A stretch of 64,000 nt of DNA. Origin: Providencia alcalifaciens. GTDB taxonomy: Bacteria; Pseudomonadota; Gammaproteobacteria; Enterobacterales; Enterobacteriaceae. The notes beneath the pieces were generated by a model, which was given only the letters and a program-made list of their open reading frames with translations, was not told the DNA's origin and searched no databases. Shown piece by piece: positions 21,375 through 29,654 of the stretch. The translations under genes and the position numbers were made by a program. The stretch covers positions 3,927,353-3,991,352 of the forward strand of contig JAOQNJ010000001.1 of the NCBI GenBank assembly GCA_025961275.1. The letters run 5' to 3'. Every line of letters starts with the position of its first letter. Positions within the stretch are counted from its first letter, which is position 1.

Positions 21375-22564
21375 GTATTCAGGATGGAAGCTTTGAAAGC
21401 TGTATTAAATGTACGGTTTGTACTACGTACTGTCCTGTTGCGAAGGTAAACCCACTTTATCCAGGACCGAAACAAGCTGGGCCTGATGGTGAACGTCTGC
21501 GTCTAAAAGATCCGATGTTGTATGACGAAGCATTGAAATATTGTACTAACTGTAAGCGTTGTGAGGTTGCATGCCCATCTGATGTGAAAATTGGTGATAT
21601 CATCGCGCGTGCTCGTAACACTTACAGTCAGCAAAAACCAAAACTTCGTGATGCGATACTGAGTCATACTGACTTGATGGGGACTCTGTCAACGCCGTTT
21701 GCACCTGTTGTGAATGCTATTACAGGATTAAAACCCGTTCGCCAAATTCTCGATAAAGCGTTGAAAATTGATCATCGTCGTGAATTGCCAAAATACTCCT
21801 TCGGTACTTTCCGTCGTTGGTATGCAAAACAAGCCACTGAACAAGAAAAGTTCGCTGAACAAGTTGCTTTCTTTCATGGATGTTACGTGAATTATAACCA
21901 TCCTCAGCTAGGCAAAGATTTGATCAAAGTCTTTAATGGAATGGGGATTGGTGTTCAGTTACTGAAACGGGAAAAATGTTGTGGTGTAGCATTAATTGCT
22001 AATGGATTTATGAAGCAAGCCAAACGCCAAGCGAATGTTAATTTAGAGTCACTACAAGAAACTATTCTTGAGAAACATATTCCTGTGGTCGCAACATCAT
22101 CAACGTGTACCTTTACTATTCGTGACGAATATACTCATGTTTTGGATGTTGATACTTCTGAAATGCGAGACAATATTGAGTTAGCAACCCGCTATATCTA
22201 TCGTCTGCTAGAGCAAGGTCGTGAGCTAAAACTCAAACATACTCCACTAAAAGTTGTTTATCATACTCCTTGTCACATGGAAAAAATGGGTTGGACTTCT
22301 TATACATTGGAATTGATTAAGCGTATACCTGGAGTAGAGTTGCTGGTACTTGACTCTCAGTGTTGTGGTATCGCAGGAACTTATGGCTTTAAGAAAGAAA
22401 ACTATGAGGTTTCTCAAGGTATTGGCGCAGGACTATTTCGTCAAATTGAAGAAAGTGGCGCTGATATGGTGATTACAGACTGTGAAACTTGTAAATGGCA
22501 GATTGAAATGTCGACCAGTAAAAAATGCGAGCATCCAATTAGTCTGCTAGCAAAAGCATTGTAA
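21371..22564 (+). CDS. glpC: Anaerobic glycerol-3-phosphate dehydrogenase iron-sulfur subunit C
   Basis: 397 residues. Two [4Fe-4S] motifs at the N-terminus (CIKCTVCTTYCPV and CTNCKRCEVACPS) and two CCG domains in the C-terminal half (KREKCCGVA, SQCCGIAGTYG). It anchors GlpAB to the membrane and passes electrons to quinone. Last gene of glpABC, with a 4-base overlap with glpB and a strong terminator about 100 bases later. Confidence 0.96.
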   Translation: MSIQDGSFESCIKCTVCTTYCPVAKVNPLYPGPKQAGPDGERLRLKDPMLYDEALKYCTNCKRCEVACPSDVKIGDIIARARNTYSQQKPKLRDAILSHTDLMGTLSTPFAPVVNAITGLKPVRQILDKALKIDHRRELPKYSFGTFRRWYAKQATEQEKFAEQVAFFHGCYVNYNHPQLGKDLIKVFNGMGIGVQLLKREKCCGVALIANGFMKQAKRQANVNLESLQETILEKHIPVVATSSTCTFTIRDEYTHVLDVDTSEMRDNIELATRYIYRLLEQGRELKLKHTPLKVVYHTPCHMEKMGWTSYTLELIKRIPGVELLVLDSQCCGIAGTYGFKKENYEVSQGIGAGLFRQIEESGADMVITDCETCKWQIEMSTSKKCEHPISLLAKAL

Positions 22565-22662
22565 AAAATATATTCACCACACATCTATCAGCAACGTGAC
22601 TGTTTACGCCTAGCGGCAACTCGAATGACTTGGGATAGGTACTTAATATCGAATCAATCCGA

Positions 22663-22694
22663 AGGGAAATAGATTTTAGTCTATTTCCCTTTTT
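22663..22694 (+). terminator. Intrinsic terminator of glpABC
   Basis: A perfect 10-bp stem GGGAAATAGA / TCTATTTCCC with a 6-base loop and a run of five T. A short ERIC-like fragment lies before it (22595-22640). Confidence 0.88.
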
Positions 22695-23164
22695 GTATTT
22701 GTGTATTTAATATTTTGTTACTTCATTATGTTATCTATTTTGCTTACAGGCTTTATTGTCGTTTATAGTATAGGAAGATTTTTCTTTCTTTAAATGACTA
22801 AAACGCTGGATTTTACATGCTTGGAATTGATCCCACATTTACGCTCAGAAAATTGACCTACCAAGATAAAGATTTCTTTTTTCAGCTTTATTCGAATCTT
22901 GATGTCTTGCGCTTTGTCTCTAATCCAAAAACAGAAAAAGAGATTTTAGCCGCTCTTGAGAGTCGATTACCTGAATGGAATTTAAATTCTACTCATTGGT
23001 TGTGTTTAGTGATTGAGGATATTCAAACTCGTCAGCAAATGGGATTAATGGGATTTTGTTTGTCTTTTGAAAACCAACAGCGAGTGGGTGAGATAGGCTA
23101 TATGATTGACCCGAGATACTCAGGGAAAGGTATTGCAACAAAAGCATTGTTCTGCGCAACTAAA

Positions 23165-23989
23165 TCAGGACACTTTTCTTAAGGAATTTTGTTCATACTC
23201 AATTGGGGACAGATCACCGTTGGCAGTATGAAACCTTTCTAGGTTGTAATAGCGCATATACGCGATAACATCTTCTTTCATCTGTTTCCGAGTCGGCTGA
23301 GGGATTTTCAGTACCCAATCGTGTTTTAAACTGCCAAAAAATCGTTCTACAACGGCGTTATCCCAACAGGCTCCAACATCACCCATGCTTGCCCTAATAC
23401 CATAGCTTGTTAGCAAGCGGCGATATCGCTTACTCGTATATTGAGAGCCTCTATCACTATGAAAGACTAAGCCTTTTTCGGGCTGGCGTAAGTTATACGC
23501 TTTCATCAAGGCTTTACTGACTAAATCTGCCGTCATTCGTTTATCGATATGCCAACCCACAATACGGCGTGAGTATAAGTCCATCACGATGGCTAAATAC
23601 ATCCAGCCTTCCCCTGTTTTTAAATAGGTCACATCACCCGCCCACACTTCGTTAGGTGCGTGAGGATTAAAATTTTGATTGAGCAAATTATCGGCTACGG
23701 CATCACTGTGTTTGCGTTTTGTGGTGACTTTGTAAGCAACGCGCTGAGTGACGACTAGGCCAAGCTGAGCCATTAGCTTTTGAACGCCATAAGCACTCAC
23801 GCTAAAGCCCTCTTTGCATAACCGTTTACGTAACGTTCTATAACCTAAGCTATTTCGACTCTGTTCAAAGATAGCTTTGGCTCTGCGGTACAGGCTAAGT
23901 TGTTCTGCGGTGATCAATTTTGCTGGGCGTTTAAGCCAAGCATAGTAGGCAGAACGACTTATTTTCATTAACTTGCAGAGCTTCAGCAC
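23165..23989 (-). CDS. IS3-family transposase OrfB (integrase domain)
   Basis: 274 residues from the first ATG, but probably made mostly as part of OrfAB by -1 frameshifting at an A-run about 80 bases upstream. It carries the HTH_21 region (SRSAYYAWLKRP) and a retroviral-type DDE core (WAGDVTYLKTGEGW; VFHSDRGSQYTS; CWDNAVVERFFGSLK). Its stop codon lies at the left inverted repeat. Confidence 0.93.
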   Translation of the reverse strand: MLKLCKLMKISRSAYYAWLKRPAKLITAEQLSLYRRAKAIFEQSRNSLGYRTLRKRLCKEGFSVSAYGVQKLMAQLGLVVTQRVAYKVTTKRKHSDAVADNLLNQNFNPHAPNEVWAGDVTYLKTGEGWMYLAIVMDLYSRRIVGWHIDKRMTADLVSKALMKAYNLRQPEKGLVFHSDRGSQYTSKRYRRLLTSYGIRASMGDVGACWDNAVVERFFGSLKHDWVLKIPQPTRKQMKEDVIAYMRYYNLERFHTANGDLSPIEYEQNSLRKVS

Positions 23990-24361
23990 GGGAAACTGTG
24001 AAGATAATTGCTTAATCGTTTTAAACGCTACTTGGTTTCCTTTAGCAGGAGGGCGCTGGCTTTTTTTAGGATCTCTTTCTCCATCCTAAGTTCTTTATTT
24101 TCTTTTCGAAGCCTTAATAGCTCAGTTCTCTCATCGGCATTCAAGCTGCTACCGGATTGTTCAGCATCGAATTTTGCTTTCCAGTTATAAAGTAATTTAT
24201 CGGTGATCCCTAATGAAGCTGCCGCTTTTGGGACGCTATAACCTTGTTCGGTGACTAATGCGACCGCTTCTTGCTTAAACTCAGTAGTGTAAAACCTGTT
24301 TGTTCGTTTTTTCATTTAACACCTCAATAATTGGATTATATTCCATTATTAAAGTGTCCTG
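23166..24361 (-). mobile_element. IS3-family insertion sequence
   Basis: About 1.2 kb with inner inverted repeats CAGGACACTTT (23166-23176) and AAAGTGTCCTG (24351-24361); the exact ends may be a few bases outside. It has orfA (HTH) and orfB (DDE integrase) read on the minus strand. Both frames are intact, so it may be active. I could not settle the target duplication; AAA-containing words flank both ends. Confidence 0.88.
24028..24315 (-). CDS. IS3-family transposase OrfA
   Basis: 95 residues: an N-terminal helix-turn-helix (FKQEAVALVTEQGYSVPKAAASLG) and a leucine-zipper-like tail (LRLRKENKELRMEKEILKKA). Near its end the codons CTA AAA AAA G form a slippery site. A -1 shift there continues into the orfB frame (KSQRPPAKGNQVAFKTIKQL), giving the OrfAB fusion that is the transposase in this family. 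Confidence 0.93.
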   Translation of the reverse strand: MKKRTNRFYTTEFKQEAVALVTEQGYSVPKAAASLGITDKLLYNWKAKFDAEQSGSSLNADERTELLRLRKENKELRMEKEILKKASALLLKETK

Positions 24362-24580
24362 TTTGATTAAAGCAGATCACATTGAACATGCTGCTATCAA
24401 TGCCTGAATATGCACAAATTCGCTCATTTATTGCAATTGTGACAGAGGGAAATTCAGCATCTGAAAAAGTATTAATTAAAAATGGATTTTCTATGCAAAA
24501 AATCATCGCTGAAAATTATGAAATTAGTGGTTTTGTTTACAATGATATTTGTTATGAACTGAACCGAGCTGATAAGAATT

Positions 24581-24609
24581 AAACTGGCGATGATATGTAT
24601 CGCCAGTTT
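24581..24609. terminator. Bidirectional terminator between acetyltransferase remnant and dhaL
   Basis: A perfect 11-bp stem AAACTGGCGAT / ATCGCCAGTTT with a 7-base loop lies between convergent genes, 7 bases from the dhaL stop. Confidence 0.75.
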
Positions 24610-24615
24610 AAATGG

Positions 24616-25239
24616 TCACGCTAGTGATTGTTGTAGTGTTTCCATCATCAGCAATACCGAAGTGCCACCGGGATCAGCGTGCCCGATACTGCGTTCACCA
24701 AGATAGCTAGCTCTCCCTTTACGTGCTTTCATGGGAATAGTTGATTCAACGCCTTGTTTTGAGGCTTCGACAGCTTCCGTTATTGCATCATTCAATGATT
24801 GTGAAGTTGTGTTTTCTAGTACTTTACTTACAGACCACCAAACATCACACATTGTTTTATCGCCGGGCTCTGCTTTGCCACGGGATACGACACCTTCAGT
24901 ACCTGCTTTGATTACTTCAGCAAAATCAGCAACACTTAGACTTTCTTTGCCAGAGGCACTTTGAGCCGCTTTAATAAAAAATGTACCAAAAAGTGGGCCA
25001 CTCGCGCCACCCACACTGGATAACAGTGTCATTCCTGTTGTTTTGAGTAAGGTCGCTATATCTTTATCTTCAACGGTTGGCAGCTTTTCAGCGACCTTTT
25101 GAAACCCACGATTCATGTTGAGACCATGGTCACCATCACCAATTGCAGTATCAAGTTCAGTAAGATTATTTTGTTCACGAGCAAAGGTTTGTGAGCATTG
25201 AATCAGCCAATTGTAGATTTGTTTCTGTGTTAAATTCAT
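24616..25239 (-). CDS. dhaL: Dihydroxyacetone kinase ADP-binding subunit
   Basis: 207 residues from the ATG at 25239 (MNLTQKQIYNWL); the longer frame upstream runs into dhaK and lacks homology. The Mg-ADP site DTAIGDGDHGLNMNRG and the GGASGPLFGT loop are present. In the PTS-linked enzyme, ADP stays bound to DhaL and is rephosphorylated by DhaM. It follows dhaK by 46 bases. No dhaM is seen in this window. Confidence 0.94.
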   Translation of the reverse strand: MNLTQKQIYNWLIQCSQTFAREQNNLTELDTAIGDGDHGLNMNRGFQKVAEKLPTVEDKDIATLLKTTGMTLLSSVGGASGPLFGTFFIKAAQSASGKESLSVADFAEVIKAGTEGVVSRGKAEPGDKTMCDVWWSVSKVLENTTSQSLNDAITEAVEASKQGVESTIPMKARKGRASYLGERSIGHADPGGTSVLLMMETLQQSLA

Positions 25240-25285
25240 GATGTGGTTAGTCCTTATTTGGCCGTTAATTAAGCTGCGAGTGATA

Positions 25286-26356
25286 TTATATTTTCCAGCG
25301 TAAAACAGGTGTATTAACCGCTTCATCCCACAGCATTAAGGCTTCATCATCTACTTTTAGCAAGGTGATTGATACGCCTTGCATATCAAGGGCTGTGCAA
25401 TATGAGCCGACTAAATTTCGTTCTATGGTTAAGCCTAAGTCGCTACAGCAAGTTTGTAAACGATGATATACAGCATAAAGTTCGGATAATGGCGTGGCGC
25501 CGAGGTTATTGACGAGAGCAATCACACGATCGCCTTTTTTTAGTGGTTCTTTGGCTTGTTTATGTTCTTGCCAACAACCTTCTTGGCGATCCCATTGGCG
25601 GATCATGCGCTCGTAATGACCATTGTCGATCAACGTTCTAAACATTTGATCAACGGTATCATTTAAATTTGTGAAGCCACGACGCTCAATTCCGGGTTCA
25701 CCATGGATCCCGACACCAAACTCCATCTCGTTATCTGATAATTCAAAAGAAGGTTTTCCTGCAGCAGGTACGGTACAGGCATGCAAAGCGACACCTAAAC
25801 TGTATCCGTTATTATTGGTTTTATGTCCCAGTTCAACTAACTGATCGAGTGTGTAGTTTTTGCATGCCGCAGCACCAAGGATTTTTTCTATCAAAACAGT
25901 ATTAGCAACACCCCGACGTCCTGCGGTGTATAGACTATCTTTTACAGCGACATCATCATCGACGAGCACAGTGGCAATTTTAGTACCTGCATTATGTAAT
26001 AGCTCTGCCGCTGTTTCAAAATTCAGTATATCGCCAGTGTAGTTTTTAATGATCATCAATACGCCTTCACCGCTATCGATAGCCATTGCACATTCCATCA
26101 TTTGGTTAGGTGTTGGTGAGGTAAACATTTCCCCAGGGCAAGCGCCATCTAGCATTCCTTGACCGATATAACCACTGTGCATAGGTTCGTGGCCACTACC
26201 GCCACCGGATAATAGTCCTACTTTACCGTTAATCGGGGCATCTTTATGGACAAGATAAGTAGGATCGACATTTAGGCGTAATTCAGGGTGAGCAGCAATC
26301 AAGCCTAAATTAACTTCATTGATGATATCTTCAACACGGTTAATCAGTTTTTTCAT
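25286..26356 (-). CDS. dhaK: Dihydroxyacetone kinase substrate-binding subunit
   Basis: 356 residues, the same length as E. coli DhaK. The N-terminal LLSGGGSGHEPMHSGYIG loop and the His of GIHGEPGI, which binds dihydroxyacetone covalently as a hemiaminal, are intact. With DhaL it makes dihydroxyacetone phosphate. It starts the operon. The 346 bases upstream hold no recognisable gene. Confidence 0.95.
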   Translation of the reverse strand: MKKLINRVEDIINEVNLGLIAAHPELRLNVDPTYLVHKDAPINGKVGLLSGGGSGHEPMHSGYIGQGMLDGACPGEMFTSPTPNQMMECAMAIDSGEGVLMIIKNYTGDILNFETAAELLHNAGTKIATVLVDDDVAVKDSLYTAGRRGVANTVLIEKILGAAACKNYTLDQLVELGHKTNNNGYSLGVALHACTVPAAGKPSFELSDNEMEFGVGIHGEPGIERRGFTNLNDTVDQMFRTLIDNGHYERMIRQWDRQEGCWQEHKQAKEPLKKGDRVIALVNNLGATPLSELYAVYHRLQTCCSDLGLTIERNLVGSYCTALDMQGVSITLLKVDDEALMLWDEAVNTPVLRWKI

Positions 26357-26702
26357 CTTACGGGCTCCAGAGGATAGAGGGCGATGGTTATTTCTGTTCG
26401 TTTGTGTTCTTTTTTGTTTGTATTGAAATGTAAATAGCGCGAATCATTTCGATTGTGCAATCAGACTATCACGGCTATAAAATTATTGATGGAGCAAACC
26501 AATAAAATGAGAGTTAGATCAGTAATTTTGGCAGGTATTTCCATCACCTTTTTAATTCAAAGCTATAGATAAAATAAGGTGAAAAGTGACAATATGGCAC
26601 TTTTTAGCATGATTAAATCATCATTGCTGATGTGAGATTAGCTGCAACTCGAATTATTTAGAGGGTTGAGGGGGGATATTCTTCCTCCCTCATAAAGCAT
26701 GG
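26357..26702. promoter_or_regulatory. Region upstream of dhaK and downstream of yhhQ
   Basis: 346 bases with no gene. It should hold the dhaK promoter (minus). Near 26640-26665 there is a short ERIC-end fragment (GCTGCAACTCGAATTATTTAG). No regulator gene (dhaR) is next to it. Confidence 0.35.
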
Positions 26703-27371
26703 TCAAGATTGATTGGCGAGTCGTTGAGCTTGGTTCTTAGCAAAGAAATACTTCAAAATAAAATTGAGTAATACACCGTAAGCTGGCAAGAAAAACAACA
26801 TGCAAATAAATAGCTTAAATGTGTAATCGACTAAGGCTATCTCGACCCAATTGGCCGCCATAAATGGATCACTACTGCGATAAAATGCAATAAAGAAAAA
26901 GGCGATAGTATCGATTAAGTTACCAAAAAACATCGCACATGCTGGGGCTACATACCAACGTTTATTTTGGCGTAGGCGGTTAAACACACTCACATCTAAT
27001 ATTTGACCAAGCACATAAGCCATAAAACTTGCGGCGGCAATACGTGCGACAAATAGATTAAATACCATCAGTGAAGCGAAACCTTGCCACTCACCCTGAA
27101 AAAATAATGCGGAAATCACATAAGAGATCAGAAGTGCTGGTAACATCACCGCAGTAATAATACGGCGAGCGAGAGGCGCGCCATAAATGCGCACAGTCAA
27201 ATCTGTTGCTAAGAAAATAAACGGAAAGGTAAATGCACCCCATGTGGTATGGAAACCGAAAATATTCATCGGTAACTGTACAAGGTAGTTACTGGAGGTA
27301 ATAATTAAAACATGGAACAAAGAAAGCCAAATTAACGCAGTGGCTCGTTGCTGCGTAGTAAATGTAAACAT
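26703..27371 (-). CDS. yhhQ: Queuosine precursor transporter, YhhQ/VUT-1 family
   Basis: 222 residues with six predicted membrane helices, near the E. coli YhhQ length (221). It keeps the family pattern (TTWGAFTFPFIFLATDLTVRIYG; FGNLIDTIAFFFIAF). It imports queuosine precursors (preQ0/preQ1). A preQ1-I-like aptamer covers its ribosome-binding site, which supports the role. Divergent from tusA, as in E. coli. Confidence 0.93.
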   Translation of the reverse strand: MFTFTTQQRATALIWLSLFHVLIITSSNYLVQLPMNIFGFHTTWGAFTFPFIFLATDLTVRIYGAPLARRIITAVMLPALLISYVISALFFQGEWQGFASLMVFNLFVARIAAASFMAYVLGQILDVSVFNRLRQNKRWYVAPACAMFFGNLIDTIAFFFIAFYRSSDPFMAANWVEIALVDYTFKLFICMLFFLPAYGVLLNFILKYFFAKNQAQRLANQS

Positions 27372-27377
27372 ATTGTA

Positions 27378-27411
27378 CCTTTTTAAGTAACGATGGGGTG
27401 AGGGAACCCAT
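27378..27411 (-). ncRNA. preQ1-I riboswitch (compact type, ribosome-site sequestering)
   Basis: On the minus strand, 34 bases end six bases before the yhhQ ATG. A 5-bp stem ATGGG / CCCAT closes a loop TTCCCTCAC; then comes an A-rich tail ending AAAAAGG. The loop CC can pair with the tail GG, making the H-type pseudoknot of preQ1-I aptamers. Length and layout match the short Thermoanaerobacter-type aptamer, where the tail GG is part of the Shine-Dalgarno. Ligand binding would hide AAGG and stop yhhQ translation. Confidence 0.8.
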
Positions 27412-27540
27412 AAAAATATTGCCCCAAATCGGGGAAGAGCGCATCATACGCGCGTTGCGCAACAAAAGCAAAACTGTTAGACCAGTAAAGCAGTTTTTAT
27501 TATATAATCAAAGCATCAATTATTTTTAAGAAGTCTTGTT

Positions 27541-27795
27541 ATGTCTGATTTATTTTCAAATGCTACAAAAACCCTTGATACATTAGGTTTACGCTGCCCT
27601 GAGCCAGTTATGTTAGTGCGTAAAGCCGTTCGTGGGATGAATGCAGGGGAGACATTACTGATTATTGCGGATGATCCTGCAACGACTCGTGATATTCCTG
27701 GTTTTTGTCGCTTTATGGAGCACGAGTTACTCGCTGCTGAAGCCGAACAAGCACCTTACCGTTATCTGTTACGCAAAAAGTCTGCAGGACTATAA
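27541..27795 (+). CDS. tusA: Sulfurtransferase TusA
   Basis: 84 residues with the family Cys in [16 protein letters not shown] (CPxP motif) and the conserved [15 protein letters not shown] segment. It accepts sulfur from IscS and passes it to TusBCD for 2-thiouridine in tRNA. Divergent from yhhQ, as in E. coli. Confidence 0.96.
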   Translation: MSDLFSNATKTLDTLGLRCPEPVMLVRKAVRGMNAGETLLIIADDPATTRDIPGFCRFMEHELLAAEAEQAPYRYLLRKKSAGL

Positions 27796-28182
27796 ATCTT
27801 AAATTAATCTGTGTATCGGTTAAATTGCGTGAGTGATTATCGTACCTGTTTTTATGATGGCAATGATTGGATGCATGAAATAACAGTATTGGTAACTGAT
27901 TGTTTATGCTGCATTAAATTAGGATGGCGGAAATATTATTATGCTACGTATTTGCATGATTAAAAAAATCACTGAAAACCTAAGCAACCCGTAAAAACCC
28001 TTCGGGTTGATTCCTATCATTTTTAATTATGTTGTGGTGATTTTTCTTAGTTCACTAAGTAGCGAATTATTCACCTTGTTTTTTTATTTTAAGTAAAGGT
28101 TGTTAATTCGAATAAAAATAGACTTTCAAAGATCAACCATACCTAGTTTCAATAGTAGATGATAACTAGCCTATCTACTCGA
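27796..28182. other. Intergenic region after tusA
   Basis: 387 bases without a supported gene. A small hairpin CAACCCG / CGGGTTG (27985-28009) lacks a proper T-run, so it is only a weak terminator candidate. Confidence 0.3.
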
Positions 28183-28410
28183 TTATTGCTGAGAATATAC
28201 CGTGTTCTCTTGAGTGAGTAATAGAAGATTCTGATGAGTTAATCCCGTTGCTATAAGGCTTATTTCCACATCTATTTGCATTGTTAATAGTTGTTGCGCA
28301 GCTTCTCGTCTAGCTTTTTGTATACCTTTATCTTGCAAACGCTGTGCAATATTCACAATAATCCCTATGTAGTCGTCAACAAAATCCGCCGTGCTATAAA
28401 GATGCGGCAC
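28183..28410 (-). pseudogene. 3' fragment of an Rpn-family nuclease gene
   Basis: About 57 of its 75 codons copy the C-terminus of the Rpn gene next door (NIAQRLQDKGIQ, then LLTMQIDVEI, LIATGLTHQ). The catalytic N-terminal part is absent, so it is a leftover of a duplicated or recombined gene. The first residues do not resemble Rpn. Confidence 0.75.
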
Positions 28411-28449
28411 TATTGCGTACCTTGAGTGAGCGTTAGTCTTTTTGTTTGA

Positions 28450-29394
28450 TTATGACTGAGTATATTTCGCATTCTCTTGGGCGAGCAACAGTAGCTCTTG
28501 ATGCGTTAATCCTGTTGCTTGAAGTATTATTTCCACATCTATTTGCATTGTTAATAGTTGCTGTGCAGTTTCTCTTCTACCCTCTTGTATGCCTTGCTGC
28601 TTACCTTTCTGTATACCCTCTTGTATGCCTTTATCTTGCAAACGCTGTGCAATATTCACTACAGCCTCCTTATTGCTTTCAATTTGTTCACTCAGTAGCA
28701 GAATAATTTGCTCGTAGTGATTTGGTGAATCCAAAACTACAAACAAGTAATTTAGAATAGTGGCAACATCATCACTATTATTATAGTGCCTATTTAGAGC
28801 CTGTGCGAGCAGGCTTGTCACTTTCTTATAGCCTTCTCGTAAGCTTTTATGTTTCATTGCGAGCTCCATCACGGCAATCTTCTGATGATTAACTAATTCA
28901 TTATCATCAATGACAGTGATATCCACTAAAGGAAAGGGTTTGAAGTAGAGCTCGTCTGCAAGCTTTGGCCAAGGGAAACAATGTGTCCAAGTTTTAGGGT
29001 AAGGATAAGGTGATGTATGACCGTGATAAAACAATATGGGGACAACGAGAGGTAAGGTTTTATGACCTTGTTGTAAATGCTGATTCATTGCCAAAAAAGC
29101 ATAATGCATTAACCTCCAACTCATCAATTTATCAGGTGTTGATTGATGTTCAATTAGGAGATAGAGATAGCCGTCACCAAGCTCTGTTTGTACCGAATAA
29201 AGTACATCAGACAGGCGAGTCCGTAGTTTTTTATCAATAAAGGAAGAGCTTGTCAGTGCCAATGAATTAAAGTCACAGAGAGATTTGATATTTTCTGGTA
29301 AATAGAGATCAACAAAATCCCGAGCATGATCAATTTGAGCTAAAAAACGTTTAAAAGCAGAGTCATATGGTGTTGTCGTTTGTCTGTCAGCCAT
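28450..29394 (-). CDS. Rpn family recombination-promoting nuclease
   Basis: 314 residues from the ATG at 29394 (MADRQTTTPYDSAFKRFL), the usual start of this family; a TTG eight codons upstream is also possible. The N-terminal PD-(D/E)XK core is recognisable (SDVLYSVQTE, then LLIEHQS). The C-terminal stretch has Gly/Gln-rich repeats (IQEGIQKGKQQGIQEGRR), a known source of variation in Rpn proteins. Rpn proteins are DNA endonucleases that raise RecA-independent recombination; members also act in phage defence. A truncated paralogue lies just downstream. Confidence 0.85.
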   Translation of the reverse strand: MADRQTTTPYDSAFKRFLAQIDHARDFVDLYLPENIKSLCDFNSLALTSSSFIDKKLRTRLSDVLYSVQTELGDGYLYLLIEHQSTPDKLMSWRLMHYAFLAMNQHLQQGHKTLPLVVPILFYHGHTSPYPYPKTWTHCFPWPKLADELYFKPFPLVDITVIDDNELVNHQKIAVMELAMKHKSLREGYKKVTSLLAQALNRHYNNSDDVATILNYLFVVLDSPNHYEQIILLLSEQIESNKEAVVNIAQRLQDKGIQEGIQKGKQQGIQEGRRETAQQLLTMQIDVEIILQATGLTHQELLLLAQENAKYTQS

Positions 29395-29608
29395 ACTTAA
29401 TGTCTTCTGAATGCCCAAATATTCCGCTGATATTAACGAATATTAGAAGGTGCTCCTAAAAAGTTACTCCTAATTTCGTGGGTAACTATGAATTTTACCT
29501 TGATATAGTTAGATGCTATTACTTGTTGAATTAAAACAATTAATTAAAATAGCGAGTTTAAAATCAATAGTTGTTTAGTTGACTACTAATTGTTTAAGTA
29601 TTTAAAAC

Positions 29609-29633
29609 AAAAAAAGCGCCACAAGGGCGCTTT
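29609..29633 (-). terminator. Intrinsic terminator of zntA
   Basis: On the minus strand, AAAGCGCC / GGCGCTTT with a 5-base loop is followed by a T-run. It lies 22 bases past the zntA stop. Confidence 0.85.
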
Positions 29634-29654
29634 GTCATAATTAAGGTTAGTAAA

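Larger units (their letters stand above)
22817..24582 (+). pseudogene. GNAT acetyltransferase gene split by an IS3-family element
   Basis: The N-terminal half (about 113 residues, MLGIDPTFTLRKLTYQDKDF to GKGIATKALF) contains the acetyl-CoA loop of the GNAT fold. The C-terminal part resumes after the IS at about 24382 (EGNSASEKVLIKNGF, then CYELNR). The IS sits directly after the loop, so the enzyme is inactivated. It resembles RimJ/RimL-like N-acetyltransferases; the substrate is unknown. Its stop lies in a bidirectional hairpin shared with dhaL. Confidence 0.85.

Noticed and set aside
28446-28706. 86-codon hydrophobic plus-strand frame
   Set aside because: It is antisense to the Gln/Leu-rich tail of the Rpn gene.
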